DNA of 64,000 bases from Streptococcus phocae (GCF_001302265.1 NZ_LHQM01000007.1:1-64000), one strand, 5' to 3'; counted from the stretch's first letter, positions 36,063 to 48,024 are shown. Numbers and translations: made by a program. The notes: generated by a model from the letters alone, not told the origin.

Positions 36063-36233
36063 TTAAAATAAGGTGCCATAAAAGGCATGTATGGTGTTAA
36101 CGAGATTAGTGAACGCATTTAATAAAAAAAGCAATCCCAAACCAGGGCGATTTTTTTTGAAAGCTGGGATAGCACATAAAATACAAATAGCACACAAAAA
36201 AGCCGTAAATACTCCAAAGATACTACGCTGCAT
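36063..36233 (-). CDS. 56-residue membrane protein between dfr and clpX
   Basis: This small reading frame starts ATG at 36233 with AGGAG 10 nt upstream and ends TAA at 36063. The product begins MQRSIFGVFTAFLCAICIL and contains one or two hydrophobic segments (about 5-22 and 33-48) separated by KKNRPG. It lies 19 nt after dfr and 31 nt before clpX on the same strand. I recall a similar small gene at this place in group A streptococcus, but no function is known to me. Confidence 0.7.
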   Translation of the reverse strand: MQRSIFGVFTAFLCAICILCAIPAFKKNRPGLGLLFLLNAFTNLVNTIHAFYGTLF

Positions 36234-36252
36234 GGGGTATATTCTCCTCTTA

Positions 36253-36750
36253 TTAATGATGTTTTAGCACTGTAACGGTAAAGTCATAAGGATTTTTTTC
36301 ATCTTTTGGATAGAAAACTTCTTCTGCTGTTACAAAACGATGCAAATCCAACCTTGGTCGGTAAGTGTCCCCATCAAATCGGTGGTGAACAACGGTTTTG
36401 ATGATTTTATTGAAATAACCGTCAAAAGCCTCAAGTACCTTGTTGCCACCAATAATATAAAGCGTTTTTTCTTGGGTGTGATACCACTCCAAAACCTGCT
36501 CCACACTAGCCATGGTAAGAGCTCCGTCAACATGGTAATGTTTGTCTCGTGTTAAAACAAGCGTCTGTCTATTTGGTAACAGACGACGCTTCATGCCATC
36601 AAAGGTTACACGTCCCATTAAAATGGCTTGATTAAGTGTTGTTTGTTTGAAGTGCTGCAGCTCTTTTGGCAAATGCCAAGGGAGACGTCCATCCACGCCA
36701 ATCACTCCTGACTCGTCTTCAGCCCAAATGGCTACAATTTCCTTTGTCAT
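36253..36750 (-). CDS. folA: Dihydrofolate reductase
   Basis: DHFR (EC 1.5.1.3) reduces dihydrofolate to tetrahydrofolate and is the trimethoprim target. The 165-residue product has the family core [16 protein letters not shown] with the catalytic acid region, [11 protein letters not shown], and the NADPH-binding [11 protein letters not shown]. It follows thyA by 80 nt; the two form the thymidylate cycle. Also called dyr or dfr. Confidence 0.96.
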   Translation of the reverse strand: MTKEIVAIWAEDESGVIGVDGRLPWHLPKELQHFKQTTLNQAILMGRVTFDGMKRRLLPNRQTLVLTRDKHYHVDGALTMASVEQVLEWYHTQEKTLYIIGGNKVLEAFDGYFNKIIKTVVHHRFDGDTYRPRLDLHRFVTAEEVFYPKDEKNPYDFTVTVLKHH

Positions 36751-36830
36751 TACTTAATTTCCTCAATATGAACTTTCTTTATTTTATCAAAATTCTAGTA
36801 AATATGCTCACAAAAAAATCTTCGGACTTT

Positions 36831-37670
36831 TTAAATAGCCAAGTCAAAGGATAACTGAGGTTTCACTGGATGATAATCTTCTAGGACAAAGTCTTCTGGC
36901 TTAATGTCAAAGAAATTCGTGCCATCTGGAACATTCAATACCAGTTTTGGATGGCAATCGACAGACTGACGTTTTAGCAGTTCTTGAGCCTGGGGAAATT
37001 GATTATCATAAATATGAAGATTGTTGACAAAATAGAAAAATTTGCCAACCTTCCACCCAAAATGCTTGGCAATCATCATTTGTAAAGCAACGTACTGCAT
37101 GGCATTAATGTGATGAGCAACTAACATGTCATTAGATCTCTGTGTTAATGTGGCATCAAGATAAAGGTCGTCTCCAAGGCGTCTCACGTCAAACATGGTT
37201 TGAAAGGCACATGGCAGGAGTCCGTCGCTTTCTTCGAAGGCTTCGTAATCCCATAACGAGATAATGTTTCGCCTGTTCCAAGGGTTTTCCTCTAGCTGTC
37301 TTAAAATTTTATTGATGATATCATGTTTTTTGACGATAGCTCCATAACGTTGACCTATTGTCCTGGTGTGTCCGACTTCCCACTCAGCCCAATAATGGAC
37401 ATTGTATTTATCTTCTAAAACATCAAGGCTACTGGTTTGATCCTGATAAATCCACAACAATTCTTTGATAGCAGATTTTATCGGAATAGGACGCAGAGTT
37501 GTGATTGGAAATTCTCCCTTTGATAGGTCATACTCCGCAAAAGCTCCTGTGATGTATTTTGAATTAGCTATTTCCCCATTTTTATATCTCGGACGGGCTT
37601 GCTCACTAAAGACACCTTCTTCCATAATTTTTTTGATATTAGATTGAAAAATCTGATCTGCTTTTGTCAT
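36831..37670 (-). CDS. thyA: Thymidylate synthase
   Basis: ThyA (EC 2.1.1.45) methylates dUMP to dTMP using methylene-THF and yields dihydrofolate for DHFR. The 279-residue enzyme has the nucleophile region [35 protein letters not shown] and the C-terminal [14 protein letters not shown]. It is divergent from mvaS. Confidence 0.97.
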   Translation of the reverse strand: MTKADQIFQSNIKKIMEEGVFSEQARPRYKNGEIANSKYITGAFAEYDLSKGEFPITTLRPIPIKSAIKELLWIYQDQTSSLDVLEDKYNVHYWAEWEVGHTRTIGQRYGAIVKKHDIINKILRQLEENPWNRRNIISLWDYEAFEESDGLLPCAFQTMFDVRRLGDDLYLDATLTQRSNDMLVAHHINAMQYVALQMMIAKHFGWKVGKFFYFVNNLHIYDNQFPQAQELLKRQSVDCHPKLVLNVPDGTNFFDIKPEDFVLEDYHPVKPQLSFDLAI

Positions 37671-37834
37671 TTCAAGCCTCTTTCTTTGACGATAGTTCTT
37701 TATATTTTAACTAATTTTGTGAAAAAACACCAGAAATAATAGTTTGCTTTTAACTAATCAGGCAAGTTGATTAAATTACCTACTTTTTTCAAAATATGAT
37801 AAAATGAATAAAATTGGATAAAAGAAGGACAACT

Positions 37835-39010
37835 ATGATAATCGGAATTGATAAAATTGGTTTTGCAACCAGTCAATATGTCTTAAAAATGGAGGATTTA
37901 GCCACATCACGAAATGTCGACCCTGCCAAATTTAGTCAAGGACTGCTACTTGAATCCCTTAGCATCACACCAATCACGGAAGATATCATTACTTTGGCAG
38001 CTTCTGCTGCTGACCAGATTTTGACTGACGATGATAAAGAACATATTGATATGGTCATTTTGGCAACAGAAACAAGTGTCGATCAATCAAAAGCAGCTAG
38101 TGTTTATGTGCATCAACTAATGGGCATACAACCCTTCGCCCGATCCATCGAAATGAAAGAAGCTTGTTACAGCGCAACTGCCGCCTTGGACTATGCTAAG
38201 CTCCACGTTGCCATGCATCCTAAGTCACGTGTCTTGGTCATTGCGAGTGACATTGCTAAGTATGGTATCCAATCAGCCGGTGAAGCCACTCAGGGTGCAG
38301 GCAGTATTGCTATGCTAATCACTGAAAATCCTAGAATTCTACAGCTCAACCATGATAGCGTGTCTCAAACACGTGACATCATGGATTTTTGGAGACCAAA
38401 TTACTCCACAACGCCATTTGTTAATGGCATTTACTCAACAAAGCAATATTTGGAGCTGCTAAAGACTACTTGGAACCGTTATCAAAGCCAACAAAACCGT
38501 TCGCTGCTAGATTTTGATGCCTTTTGTTTCCATATTCCGTTTCCAAAACTAGCTTTAAAAGGGCTGCATGCTATTATGGACGCGTCTTTGCCTGCCGAAC
38601 ACAAAGAAAAATTATTAGAAGCTTTCCATGCTTCGATTGTTTACAGCAAACAAGTTGGTAATATTTACACAGGTTCGCTTTATTTAGGGCTGTTATCACT
38701 TTTAGAAAATAGTCAGTCTCTAAAAGCGGGCGATCGAATTGGCTTATTTAGCTATGGCTCTGGGGCTGTTAGTGAAATTTTTTCTGGCCAACTGGTTGAT
38801 GACTATGAGCGCATGCTACTACCAAATCGCCAAAAGGCCCTCGATCAGCGCCAAGCGGTGTCTGTACAAGAATACGAAGCCCTTTTTTACGAAGAAGCAC
38901 AGCTTGATCAAAACGGAAATGCGTCTTTCGCAGATTACCTGACAGGAAAATTTGCTCTTGTTGAAATCAAAGAAAATCAGAGAATATATCACGCTTATGA
39001 CCATGAATAA
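37835..39010 (+). CDS. mvaS: Hydroxymethylglutaryl-CoA synthase
   Basis: MvaS condenses acetyl-CoA with acetoacetyl-CoA in the mevalonate pathway. ATG 37835 follows AGAAGGA; a reading 7 codons longer is less likely. The 391-residue thiolase-fold enzyme has the catalytic Glu79 (ATET), nucleophile Cys111 (EACYSATAAL) and the histidine in FCFHIPFPKLALKG. An extended -10 (TGATAAAAT) lies about 40 nt upstream. mvaA overlaps its 3' end. Confidence 0.96.
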   Translation: MIIGIDKIGFATSQYVLKMEDLATSRNVDPAKFSQGLLLESLSITPITEDIITLAASAADQILTDDDKEHIDMVILATETSVDQSKAASVYVHQLMGIQPFARSIEMKEACYSATAALDYAKLHVAMHPKSRVLVIASDIAKYGIQSAGEATQGAGSIAMLITENPRILQLNHDSVSQTRDIMDFWRPNYSTTPFVNGIYSTKQYLELLKTTWNRYQSQQNRSLLDFDAFCFHIPFPKLALKGLHAIMDASLPAEHKEKLLEAFHASIVYSKQVGNIYTGSLYLGLLSLLENSQSLKAGDRIGLFSYGSGAVSEIFSGQLVDDYERMLLPNRQKALDQRQAVSVQEYEALFYEEAQLDQNGNASFADYLTGKFALVEIKENQRIYHAYDHE

Positions 39011-40286
39011 CTTAAACTGGACTGGATTCTACAAAAAAAATATCGCACAACGCCTTGAGATGATTCAGCAAAATCAACTCCTCCAACCTAAACAATATCA
39101 GTGTCTGGCAGGAGATGAGCTATTGCCTCTTGAAACTGCGGATCACATGACCGAAAATGTTTTAGGGCGATTTGCTCTGCCTTTTAGTGTCGCACCTGAC
39201 TTTTTAGTGAACCATAAATCTTACCACGTGCCATTTGTTACGGAAGAACCTTCCGTTGTTGCGGCAGCTTCTTTTGCTGCCAAGGTGATTAAGCGCTCAG
39301 GTGGTTTTCAAACGCAAGTGATTAACCGTCAAATGATTGGCCAGGTGGCACTGTATCATATCAACGATTTTGAACATGCTACGACTGCCATTCAACTAGC
39401 TACAGACCATCTCCTTGCTGTGGCAAATGCTTCTTACCCTTCTATTGTCAAGCGAGGTGGAGGCGCAAGAACCCTTCGCCTTGAACAAAAAGAAGAGTTT
39501 CTAATGGTCTATGTAACTGTTGATACTCAAGAAGCTATGGGGGCAAACATGGTCAATACGATGATGGAAGCTTTGGTCCCAGAATTAGAAGCCTTGAGTG
39601 GTGGAAATAGTCTAATGGCGATTTTGTCCAACTATGCAACAGAATCACTGGTACAGGCTCGTTGCTCAGTAGATTTGAGATTTTTAAGCCGAAATAAAGC
39701 AGAAGCCTTGCAGCTGGCACAAAAAATGGCCATGGCAAGTCAGCTGGCACAAATCGATCCTTACCGAGCAGCAACCCATAACAAAGGCATTTTTAATGGG
39801 ATTGATGCCGTCGCAATGGCTACAGGAAATGACTGGCGCGCAATAGAGGCTGGCGCACACGCCTACGCTGCTAAAGATGGCACCTATAAAGGATTGAGCA
39901 AATGGGTGTTTGACTCAGAAAACGAAGTTCTGATTGGGGAAATGACACTGCCCATGCCAATCGCTAGCAAAGGAGGTTCCATTGGACTGAATCCTACAGT
40001 CCAAGTGGCTCATGATCTTCTTGGGAATCCTAATGCCAAGGAACTATCGCAACTAATCCTTGCTGTTGGTTTGGCACAAAATTTTGCTGCTATAAAAGCC
40101 CTCACCTCATCAGGTATACAGGCAGGGCATATGAAACTACACGCTAAATCCCTAGCGCTTTTAGCAGGAGCCTCCCAAGATGAAGTATCTGGCTTAGTGA
40201 AAAACCTACTAGCTGATAAGCCTATGAATCTGGAAAAAGCAAGGCATCACCTTGAAAAACTCCGCTCAACAAAGAAATCAGATTAA
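38997..40286 (+). CDS. mvaA: Hydroxymethylglutaryl-CoA reductase, class II
   Basis: MvaA converts HMG-CoA to mevalonate. The 429-residue product shows ENVLGRFALPFSVAPDFLVN near the start, VDTQEAMGANMVNTMMEAL (with the dinucleotide site), and the C-terminal GHMKLHAKSLALLAGA with catalytic histidine. Start 38997 or 39003 are both possible; either overlaps mvaS by 8-14 nt, indicating coupling. No strong Shine-Dalgarno is seen. Confidence 0.94.
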   Translation: MTMNNLNWTGFYKKNIAQRLEMIQQNQLLQPKQYQCLAGDELLPLETADHMTENVLGRFALPFSVAPDFLVNHKSYHVPFVTEEPSVVAAASFAAKVIKRSGGFQTQVINRQMIGQVALYHINDFEHATTAIQLATDHLLAVANASYPSIVKRGGGARTLRLEQKEEFLMVYVTVDTQEAMGANMVNTMMEALVPELEALSGGNSLMAILSNYATESLVQARCSVDLRFLSRNKAEALQLAQKMAMASQLAQIDPYRAATHNKGIFNGIDAVAMATGNDWRAIEAGAHAYAAKDGTYKGLSKWVFDSENEVLIGEMTLPMPIASKGGSIGLNPTVQVAHDLLGNPNAKELSQLILAVGLAQNFAAIKALTSSGIQAGHMKLHAKSLALLAGASQDEVSGLVKNLLADKPMNLEKARHHLEKLRSTKKSD

Positions 40287-40316
40287 AAACCTTAGTTCAC
40301 GCGAACTAAGGTTTTT
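40285..40316. terminator. Bidirectional terminator between mvaA and fni
   Basis: A perfect 14-bp stem (AAAAACCTTAGTTC with GAACTAAGGTTTTT, 4-nt loop) lies between the convergent mvaA and fni stops. Confidence 0.92.
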
Positions 40317-40317
40317 T

Positions 40318-42315
<1,998 letters not shown>

Positions 42316-42323
<8 letters not shown>

Positions 42324-43260
42324 TTGGTAATTCCTTTGTTTTGGAAACAATCACTCGATAATCTTGCTGCAGTATTGAAGCGAGCTGGTCCAAGTCTTCC
42401 TCTAAACAAAGGACTTTGACATTAGGCCCTGCATCCATCGTGAAATAGCAGGCATAGCCTTGTTGCCGTAAGGCTCTAACCCGTTCCATGGCTTGGTGGG
42501 ATTCTGGTGTTAAGTAGGAAAAGGCTGGATTAGCTGTCTTCGTTGTGGCATGCATTGCTAAAGCATTGGCTTCTGTGAGCAAACCCACTTTTTCAAAATC
42601 ATTAGCTTTTAAGTGGCCAAGCATGGCCTGGTAATCTTTTTGTGACTGGGTGACCCATTGGTCAAATGTTTGTGACGTTTCACGACATAGTCGCATGCCT
42701 TCTCGACTTGAAATCGGTTTTTTGGCATCGTTTAACACCAACATAATCATGCCCATTTTTAAATCTGTTTTAACCTGATAAATTTTGCCTGTATCCTTGT
42801 CCCACGCTGCTACTGGTCCAAAAAATGAACGTGACGCCGAACCTGACGCAAACTTGGCTTTTTGGGCTAAGGCATCTTGATCTAGACCTGTTTTGAACAG
42901 TTGATTACAGGCTTTGACCAAAGCTGACAAGCCACTAGAACTCGAGGATAGCCCTGCCGCTGTTGGCATGTTATTGATGGTATCAACTTTAACAAAGGGC
43001 GCATTGGATAATCTAAATTGATTGATAATCGCTGAAATTTTTTGATGTTCTTGCTCATTTTGTAGCTGACCATTAATGTAAAACTGGTCACTATTTTCCG
43101 AATCGGGTAAAAAAGAAACGCTGGTTTGGGTGTACATATTATCCAAAGTCAAGGAGATGCTTGAAGTGGATGGAATCATTTTTTCCTGATCTTCTTTTCC
43201 CCAATATTTAATGATAGCAATATTTGCATATGAGGTCACTGTTATAACATTTGGATCCAC
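42316..43260 (-). CDS. mvaD: Diphosphomevalonate decarboxylase
   Basis: MvaD (EC 4.1.1.33) makes IPP by ATP-dependent decarboxylation. The 314-residue enzyme has ANIAIIKYWGKED at the N terminus, the ATP loop PTAAGLSSSSSGLSALV and the conserved TMDAGPNVKVL. Its start is GTG inside the end of mvaK1 (19-nt overlap). Confidence 0.95.
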
Positions 43261-44120
43261 GTGTTTACGGCCCCTTCTTCTTTTAATTTCTTACTGATCG
43301 TCTTGGCGTCTGTTAGGTTATTAGCTAAAGCAATCATGCAGCCACCTAGACCTCCACCTGTCATTTTTGCTCCCAAAGCACCAGCTTTAAGGGCTGAATC
43401 TACCAAGTGGTCTGCTTTTGCAATGCTGACTCCTATGGCCTTTAGAGAGTGGTGGGCTTGGGTCATGTATCGTCCAATAGCTACTTTATCCTGAGAGGTA
43501 ATGGCTTGTTCGACTTGTTCTGCGAGATAACCTAGCCGCGCCAAATGAGGCAGATTGGCTTCTTCTTGCTGAGCAACTTTTCCTACAGCCTCTCGAGTGT
43601 GTCCTTGAATCCCTGTATCAGCAATAACCAGATAGGCCTTTAGGTCAATCTCGATGGTCTCAAATCCAATATTTCTAATAAACTTGATAGCATCATTGCT
43701 TAGACAGGTCTTGGCATCTAGGCCGCTAGGATTAGTATGGGCAATAATTTCTGCCTTGTTGACTAAAATTTCCAACAAAGATGCCGATATTGGTATCTGG
43801 AAATAAGAAAAAACAGCTCGAATAGCAGCGATAGAGACGGCGGCAGAAGATCCCATACCTCTTTTTTGTGGCACTTGTGACGTAATGCTATAACGGATTG
43901 GCTCCTCTAAACGATTCAAATACTCTAAAGCTGCATAAATCGCAGTTGATAGCGTGTCATAAAAATCAAAGTTTAAAGGGCTTTTTGCAGGAAAAATCTT
44001 GCAGCCTACCTCAATATCTGTCAGAGGAAGAGCGATAGCTGGATAGCCATAAACAACGGAGTGCTCTCCTATTAAAATAATTTTACTGTGTGCTTTGCCA
44101 AATCCTATTTTCTCAGTCAT
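43242..44120 (-). CDS. mvaK1: Mevalonate kinase
   Basis: MvaK1 (EC 2.7.1.36) phosphorylates mevalonate. The 292-residue GHMP kinase has GKAHSKIILIGEHSVVYGYPA, the ATP loop PQKRGMGSSAAVSIAAIRA, and motif 3 AKMTGGGLGGCMIAL. It leads the second mevalonate operon, whose promoter lies in the 120 nt after the ABC transporter terminator. Confidence 0.95.
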   Translation of the reverse strand: MTEKIGFGKAHSKIILIGEHSVVYGYPAIALPLTDIEVGCKIFPAKSPLNFDFYDTLSTAIYAALEYLNRLEEPIRYSITSQVPQKRGMGSSAAVSIAAIRAVFSYFQIPISASLLEILVNKAEIIAHTNPSGLDAKTCLSNDAIKFIRNIGFETIEIDLKAYLVIADTGIQGHTREAVGKVAQQEEANLPHLARLGYLAEQVEQAITSQDKVAIGRYMTQAHHSLKAIGVSIAKADHLVDSALKAGALGAKMTGGGLGGCMIALANNLTDAKTISKKLKEEGAVNTWIQML

Positions 44121-44242
44121 GTCCTAATCTTTTCATACGGTATTGTTAAGTCTTTTACCTTACTATTTTACACTAAATGCCCTAAAATTGCGATAAGCAA
44201 CTATTTTTACTTAACATCATCTCACTAAAGCCATGAGAATAA

Positions 44243-44280
44243 ATGAAAAATGACCGGCACAAAAACCGGTCATTTTTCAT
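44243..44280 (-). terminator. Terminator of the drug-type ABC exporter operon
   Basis: A perfect 15-bp stem (ATGAAAAATGACCGG with CCGGTCATTTTTCAT, 8-nt loop) with A/T-rich flanks lies 28 nt after the operon's last stop. Confidence 0.85.
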
Positions 44281-44308
44281 TCGTTTAAGTTAGCGTGCTA
44301 AAAGACTC

Positions 44309-46054
44309 TTATGAGATGGTTTCTTGCATCTCGGTCATTTTGGCATATCGGCCTCCTTGTGCCACTAATTCCTGATGGGTGCCTCTTTCGACAATTTTGC
44401 CTTGTTCAAGAACTAAAATCTGATTCGCCGTTTGGATGGTTGACAGGCGGTGCGCAATGATAAATGTCGTCCGACCTTCTTTTAATAACTCCATGGCTTT
44501 TTGAATGACTTCTTCCGTTTCTGTGTCGATATGGGAAGTTGCTTCATCTAAAATCAAGATTTTGGGATTGGCAATCAAGGTTCTTGCAAAAGCAACGAGC
44601 TGGCGCTCCCCGCTTGAAAAAGAAGCACCTTTTTCATAAACAGGTTCGTGAATGCCTTTTTGCAATCGAGAAATCATCTGAGCTGCTCTCACTTTTGTTA
44701 AAGCCTCTAAGACATCTTGATCTGTATAAGCGGTATTACCCATGGTGACATTTGACGCAATCGTCCCCGTAAAGAGATAGGGATCTTGCAAAACAATTCC
44801 CATCTGTGCGCGCAAGCTTTCTCTGGAGTACTGATTAATCGGCTGACCATCGACCATAATAACCCCTGATTGTGGTTCGTAAAAGCGGTAAAGCAAGTTC
44901 ATGATCGATGATTTACCAGATCCGGTATGTCCTACCAGAGCAATCGTCTCCCCCTTGTCAGCATGGATATTAATCTGGGACAAGACAGGCTTATCTGCTT
45001 CATAAGAAAAGCAAACATCATTGAAATCAACTGTTCCAGAGCTTATGACAATGCTATTTTGAGCATCTTCTTCCACCGTTTCATCTAGCAATGCCATCAA
45101 GCGTCTTCCTGTAGCAAATGAGCGCTGAACATTTGGCAACTGCCTCACAAGCATTCCTAGCAAATCAAATAAGCGTGTCAAATAGTTAAGATAGATAAAT
45201 AATTTTCCGACGGTAATCCCTGGAAGCCCCTGTAGAAATTGATAACCCACTAGAGCCAACACGCCACAAATGACAGTGTATTTAACAAGCTCTGTCAGAC
45301 TCCAAGAAGCTACAGAGTCAGCAAAAATGATGCTATCATCTGCTGTTTTCATCTCGTTAATCTGTTCTTCAAATTCTTTTAAAATGGTATCTTCCTGATG
45401 ATAGAGCTGAATAATCGAAACCCCATTCATCATTTCATTGACTTGCGTATTGACGATACTTCTTGCCTTGTAGAATGCTTTCATAGGCTTGTCTGTCAAT
45501 TTTTTATACAGAACCTGCATGCCGTAAAACAAGGGAATCACAATTAATAATAACAAGCCGGATTTGAGATCCAAATACATCATCGCCACATAAATGAATG
45601 TGATTTGAGCTAAAGAAATAATTACTTGGGATAACAACGTGTCGTAAAATTGATTTCTCAAGGTTTCAGTATCGTTAACAATTTTAGTGGCAATCTTACC
45701 AGCTGGCTGATTGTCAAAATAGGAAATGGGTAATCGTTGCATAATATCAAAGGCACGGTTACGCAAATTACTCACGATTTTATTCGAAGCATAGACCAAG
45801 CTTCTATAAGATACGTACCTCAACACTGCTGTCACTAAAATCATTGTTAAATAAGATAGTAACAGCAACTGAAGTCCTTCAAGCGATACCACCCCCCATT
45901 TCGAAGCGGGTGTTAGGTAGTCGTCAATCATTTTTTTTAATAGTAATGGTGCAAATTGTCCGACTGCCGTTGACATTAGTAAAAGGACTATGCCTATGAT
46001 AAATGGACGCTTAGCCGTTCGTATTTCATTGACTAATTTGATAAATAAAGACAT
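44309..46054 (-). CDS. Heterodimeric multidrug-type ABC exporter, second subunit
   Basis: This 581-residue half-transporter starts MSLFIKLVNEIRTAKRP after GGAGGAG, directly behind its partner. Six membrane spans (to about 310) precede the ATPase with Walker A GHTGSGKSS, signature FSSGERQLVAFARTL and Walker B ILILDEATSHID with catalytic Glu. The signature FSSGE deviates from LSGGQ, as in the LmrD/BmrD/PatB-type subunits known from other Firmicutes. The pair probably exports drugs or amphiphiles. Confidence 0.9.
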   Translation of the reverse strand: MSLFIKLVNEIRTAKRPFIIGIVLLLMSTAVGQFAPLLLKKMIDDYLTPASKWGVVSLEGLQLLLLSYLTMILVTAVLRYVSYRSLVYASNKIVSNLRNRAFDIMQRLPISYFDNQPAGKIATKIVNDTETLRNQFYDTLLSQVIISLAQITFIYVAMMYLDLKSGLLLLIVIPLFYGMQVLYKKLTDKPMKAFYKARSIVNTQVNEMMNGVSIIQLYHQEDTILKEFEEQINEMKTADDSIIFADSVASWSLTELVKYTVICGVLALVGYQFLQGLPGITVGKLFIYLNYLTRLFDLLGMLVRQLPNVQRSFATGRRLMALLDETVEEDAQNSIVISSGTVDFNDVCFSYEADKPVLSQINIHADKGETIALVGHTGSGKSSIMNLLYRFYEPQSGVIMVDGQPINQYSRESLRAQMGIVLQDPYLFTGTIASNVTMGNTAYTDQDVLEALTKVRAAQMISRLQKGIHEPVYEKGASFSSGERQLVAFARTLIANPKILILDEATSHIDTETEEVIQKAMELLKEGRTTFIIAHRLSTIQTANQILVLEQGKIVERGTHQELVAQGGRYAKMTEMQETIS

Positions 46055-46055
46055 C

Positions 46056-47777
46056 TTACTCCTCCTGGGCTTGCTGCCGTTGGTGCTGTTCATAATACCA
46101 ACCTTTTTGAGCCAGCAGTTGATCAGGTCGTCCTTCTTCAATAATCCGCCCCTGATCTAGAACAATCACCCAATCCGCATGCTGAACAGCTGACAAGCGA
46201 TGGCTGACAATAAATGTTGTTTTGCCTTGCCTTTCTTTTTGAATGTTTTGGATAATTTCAGTTTCTGTTTTGGCATCAACCGCTGATAAGGAATCATCTA
46301 ATATTAATAAATCAGGTTGCGAAATAAAGGCCCTAGCAATGGAAATTCGTTGCTTTTGACCACCTGATACTGATAAACCGCGCTCACCGATATTAGTTTC
46401 TATGCCTTTTGTCATGCTATTGATATCACCGGTAAATGCTGCGGTATCGATAGCAGTTAAAATCTCGTCTAACTGAGCATCTTTTTTTCCGATTGCAATA
46501 TTTTTCTTAATGGTTTTAGAAAATAAGATATGCTCTTGAGGTACATAGCCAATATGATTTTCTAGCGATTCTCGCTGATATTCTATGATATCACGCCCAT
46601 TAATTTTTAGATGACCTTCACCAACGGGGTACTGTCTCAGTAATTGTCTGACAAAAGTAGTCTTTCCAGAGCCTGTTCTCCCAACAATTCCCAGGGTTTG
46701 TCCCTTATTTATGGTCACATTAATATGGCTTAAGCTAGGTTTATCACTATTAGCGTAATTAAATGAATAGTCTTCAAAAACAATCTCATCGAATGATTGC
46801 AAGGATAGTTGCCCATCTGCCTCCATGTTATCGCCTGTTTCAATGATTTCATTCAGTTTATTAAAGGAGGTCCTACCGGTTTGATAGACTAAAATAAAGT
46901 CAGATAACATGCTAAATGGCTCAACTAATGACACCAAGTACAGTTGCAAAGCAATGACTTGACCAAGGGTCACTTGACCTTTTGTCATGTAATAAAGTCC
47001 TGACAAAAGAATGATCACTGTGCTAAGAACAATCATGGTGTGATACACGGGGAAGTACAGGGCACGGTATCTAGCAACCTTGTTCCACCGATCTGCCAAT
47101 TCCTGGGTTTTACGACTAAACTTAGAGTCTAAATCATCTTTTCGACTATAAGCCCTCATCACTCGTATCCCCTCAACGGTTTCTAGGACTTCGTCGCTAA
47201 GATTTGCAATCGCCTCACGCGCTTCTTCAACTTGGCGTTCCTGTTTTTTGGTGATAGCGTATATCAGCATCATCATAATAAAAATAGGTATCATTCCAAT
47301 CAAAGACATTTTCCATGAAATGATAAACATGGTCGGAATAATAAAGGCAATCATCCCTCCAGCATATAAAATAATCATCAGCCCATAGCCAATAAACTCC
47401 ATTAAGACTTCGACATCTGTTGAAAAACGGGTTATCATATCGCCCGAACGAAACTTTTCATAGAATGGCGTTCGCATGAATAATAATTTTCGAAAAGCTC
47501 TTTGTTGCAAATCAAACTTAAAGCGAACCGACTCTTGAAATAATTTCAAATGCCAAAAATAAGCTGTTCCATAAGAAATTAAAGTCGCTCCTAGTAAAAT
47601 AGCAAGGCAAACAAGCAAGGAACGATTGGTCAATTGGTGTTTAGCTATTTGATCAATTAAAGACTGGATAACTTTTGTTGGGACAATAAGTGAAGCATCG
47701 TACACAACTAGGGTAATAGCAACCAAAAAATAAATTTTCTTATGTTGCTTAATATAATCGAACATCAAAGATAGCAT
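46056..47777 (-). CDS. Heterodimeric multidrug-type ABC exporter, first subunit
   Basis: This 573-residue half-transporter has six membrane spans, then Walker A GRTGSGKTT, signature VSGGQKQRISIARAF and Walker B LLILDDSLSAVD. Asp replaces the catalytic Glu after Walker B, the normal degenerate site of LmrC/BmrC/PatA-type heterodimers. AAGGAGG precedes the ATG. A promoter, a 21-codon leader ORF and an intrinsic terminator lie upstream, suggesting inducible attenuation. Confidence 0.9.
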   Translation of the reverse strand: MLSLMFDYIKQHKKIYFLVAITLVVYDASLIVPTKVIQSLIDQIAKHQLTNRSLLVCLAILLGATLISYGTAYFWHLKLFQESVRFKFDLQQRAFRKLLFMRTPFYEKFRSGDMITRFSTDVEVLMEFIGYGLMIILYAGGMIAFIIPTMFIISWKMSLIGMIPIFIMMMLIYAITKKQERQVEEAREAIANLSDEVLETVEGIRVMRAYSRKDDLDSKFSRKTQELADRWNKVARYRALYFPVYHTMIVLSTVIILLSGLYYMTKGQVTLGQVIALQLYLVSLVEPFSMLSDFILVYQTGRTSFNKLNEIIETGDNMEADGQLSLQSFDEIVFEDYSFNYANSDKPSLSHINVTINKGQTLGIVGRTGSGKTTFVRQLLRQYPVGEGHLKINGRDIIEYQRESLENHIGYVPQEHILFSKTIKKNIAIGKKDAQLDEILTAIDTAAFTGDINSMTKGIETNIGERGLSVSGGQKQRISIARAFISQPDLLILDDSLSAVDAKTETEIIQNIQKERQGKTTFIVSHRLSAVQHADWVIVLDQGRIIEEGRPDQLLAQKGWYYEQHQRQQAQEE

Positions 47778-47837
47778 TGTGTCCTCCTTTTTGATGATGG
47801 TCTATGATAAAAATCTTCTATTAGCCATTTTAGACAC

Positions 47838-47873
47838 AAAAAAGCCCACAGTAAAACTCTTTCTACCGTAGGC
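47838..47873 (-). terminator. Intrinsic terminator inside the ABC exporter leader (attenuator)
   Basis: A 10-bp stem with two wobbles (GCCTACGGTA with TACTGTGGGC) is followed by six T residues. It lies between the leader ORF and the first exporter gene, 60 nt before the latter. Just upstream, TTAGTTT-N7-AAACTAA (47880-47900) and CTAAC-N7-GTTAG (about 47895-47911) share bases at the leader stop codon and could form alternative structures. Confidence 0.8.
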
Positions 47874-47896
47874 ATTTCATTAGTTTGCTAAAAAAA

Positions 47897-47962
47897 CTAA
47901 CTGACTGGGTTAGAAAGGAGAATAGGATCAAAAACAAGTCTTTTTTTGGCAGTGTTGTTCAT
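47897..47962 (-). CDS. 21-residue leader peptide upstream of the ABC exporter pair
   Basis: ATG at 47962 follows AAAGGAG at good spacing and the frame runs 21 codons to TAG at 47897. The peptide begins MNNTAKKR and ends with LVFDPILLSNPVS. Its last codons and stop lie inside a stem that competes with another hairpin just before the intrinsic terminator. In B. subtilis, bmrCD is controlled by a comparable leader peptide (BmrB) through ribosome-mediated attenuation; here the layout is the same but the sequence match is not claimed. Confidence 0.7.
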   Translation of the reverse strand: MNNTAKKRLVFDPILLSNPVS

Positions 47963-47995
47963 GTTTTTAGTACTCCTTTCATTAATTTTACGGAA

Positions 47996-48024
47996 ATTAT
48001 ATCACAAGATTGAAACTTTGTAAA
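47996..48024 (-). promoter_or_regulatory. Promoter of the leader peptide / ABC exporter operon
   Basis: TTTACA (48019-48024), a 17-nt spacer with TG before the -10, and TATAAT (47996-48001) give a strong promoter 33 nt upstream of the leader ATG. Confidence 0.8.
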
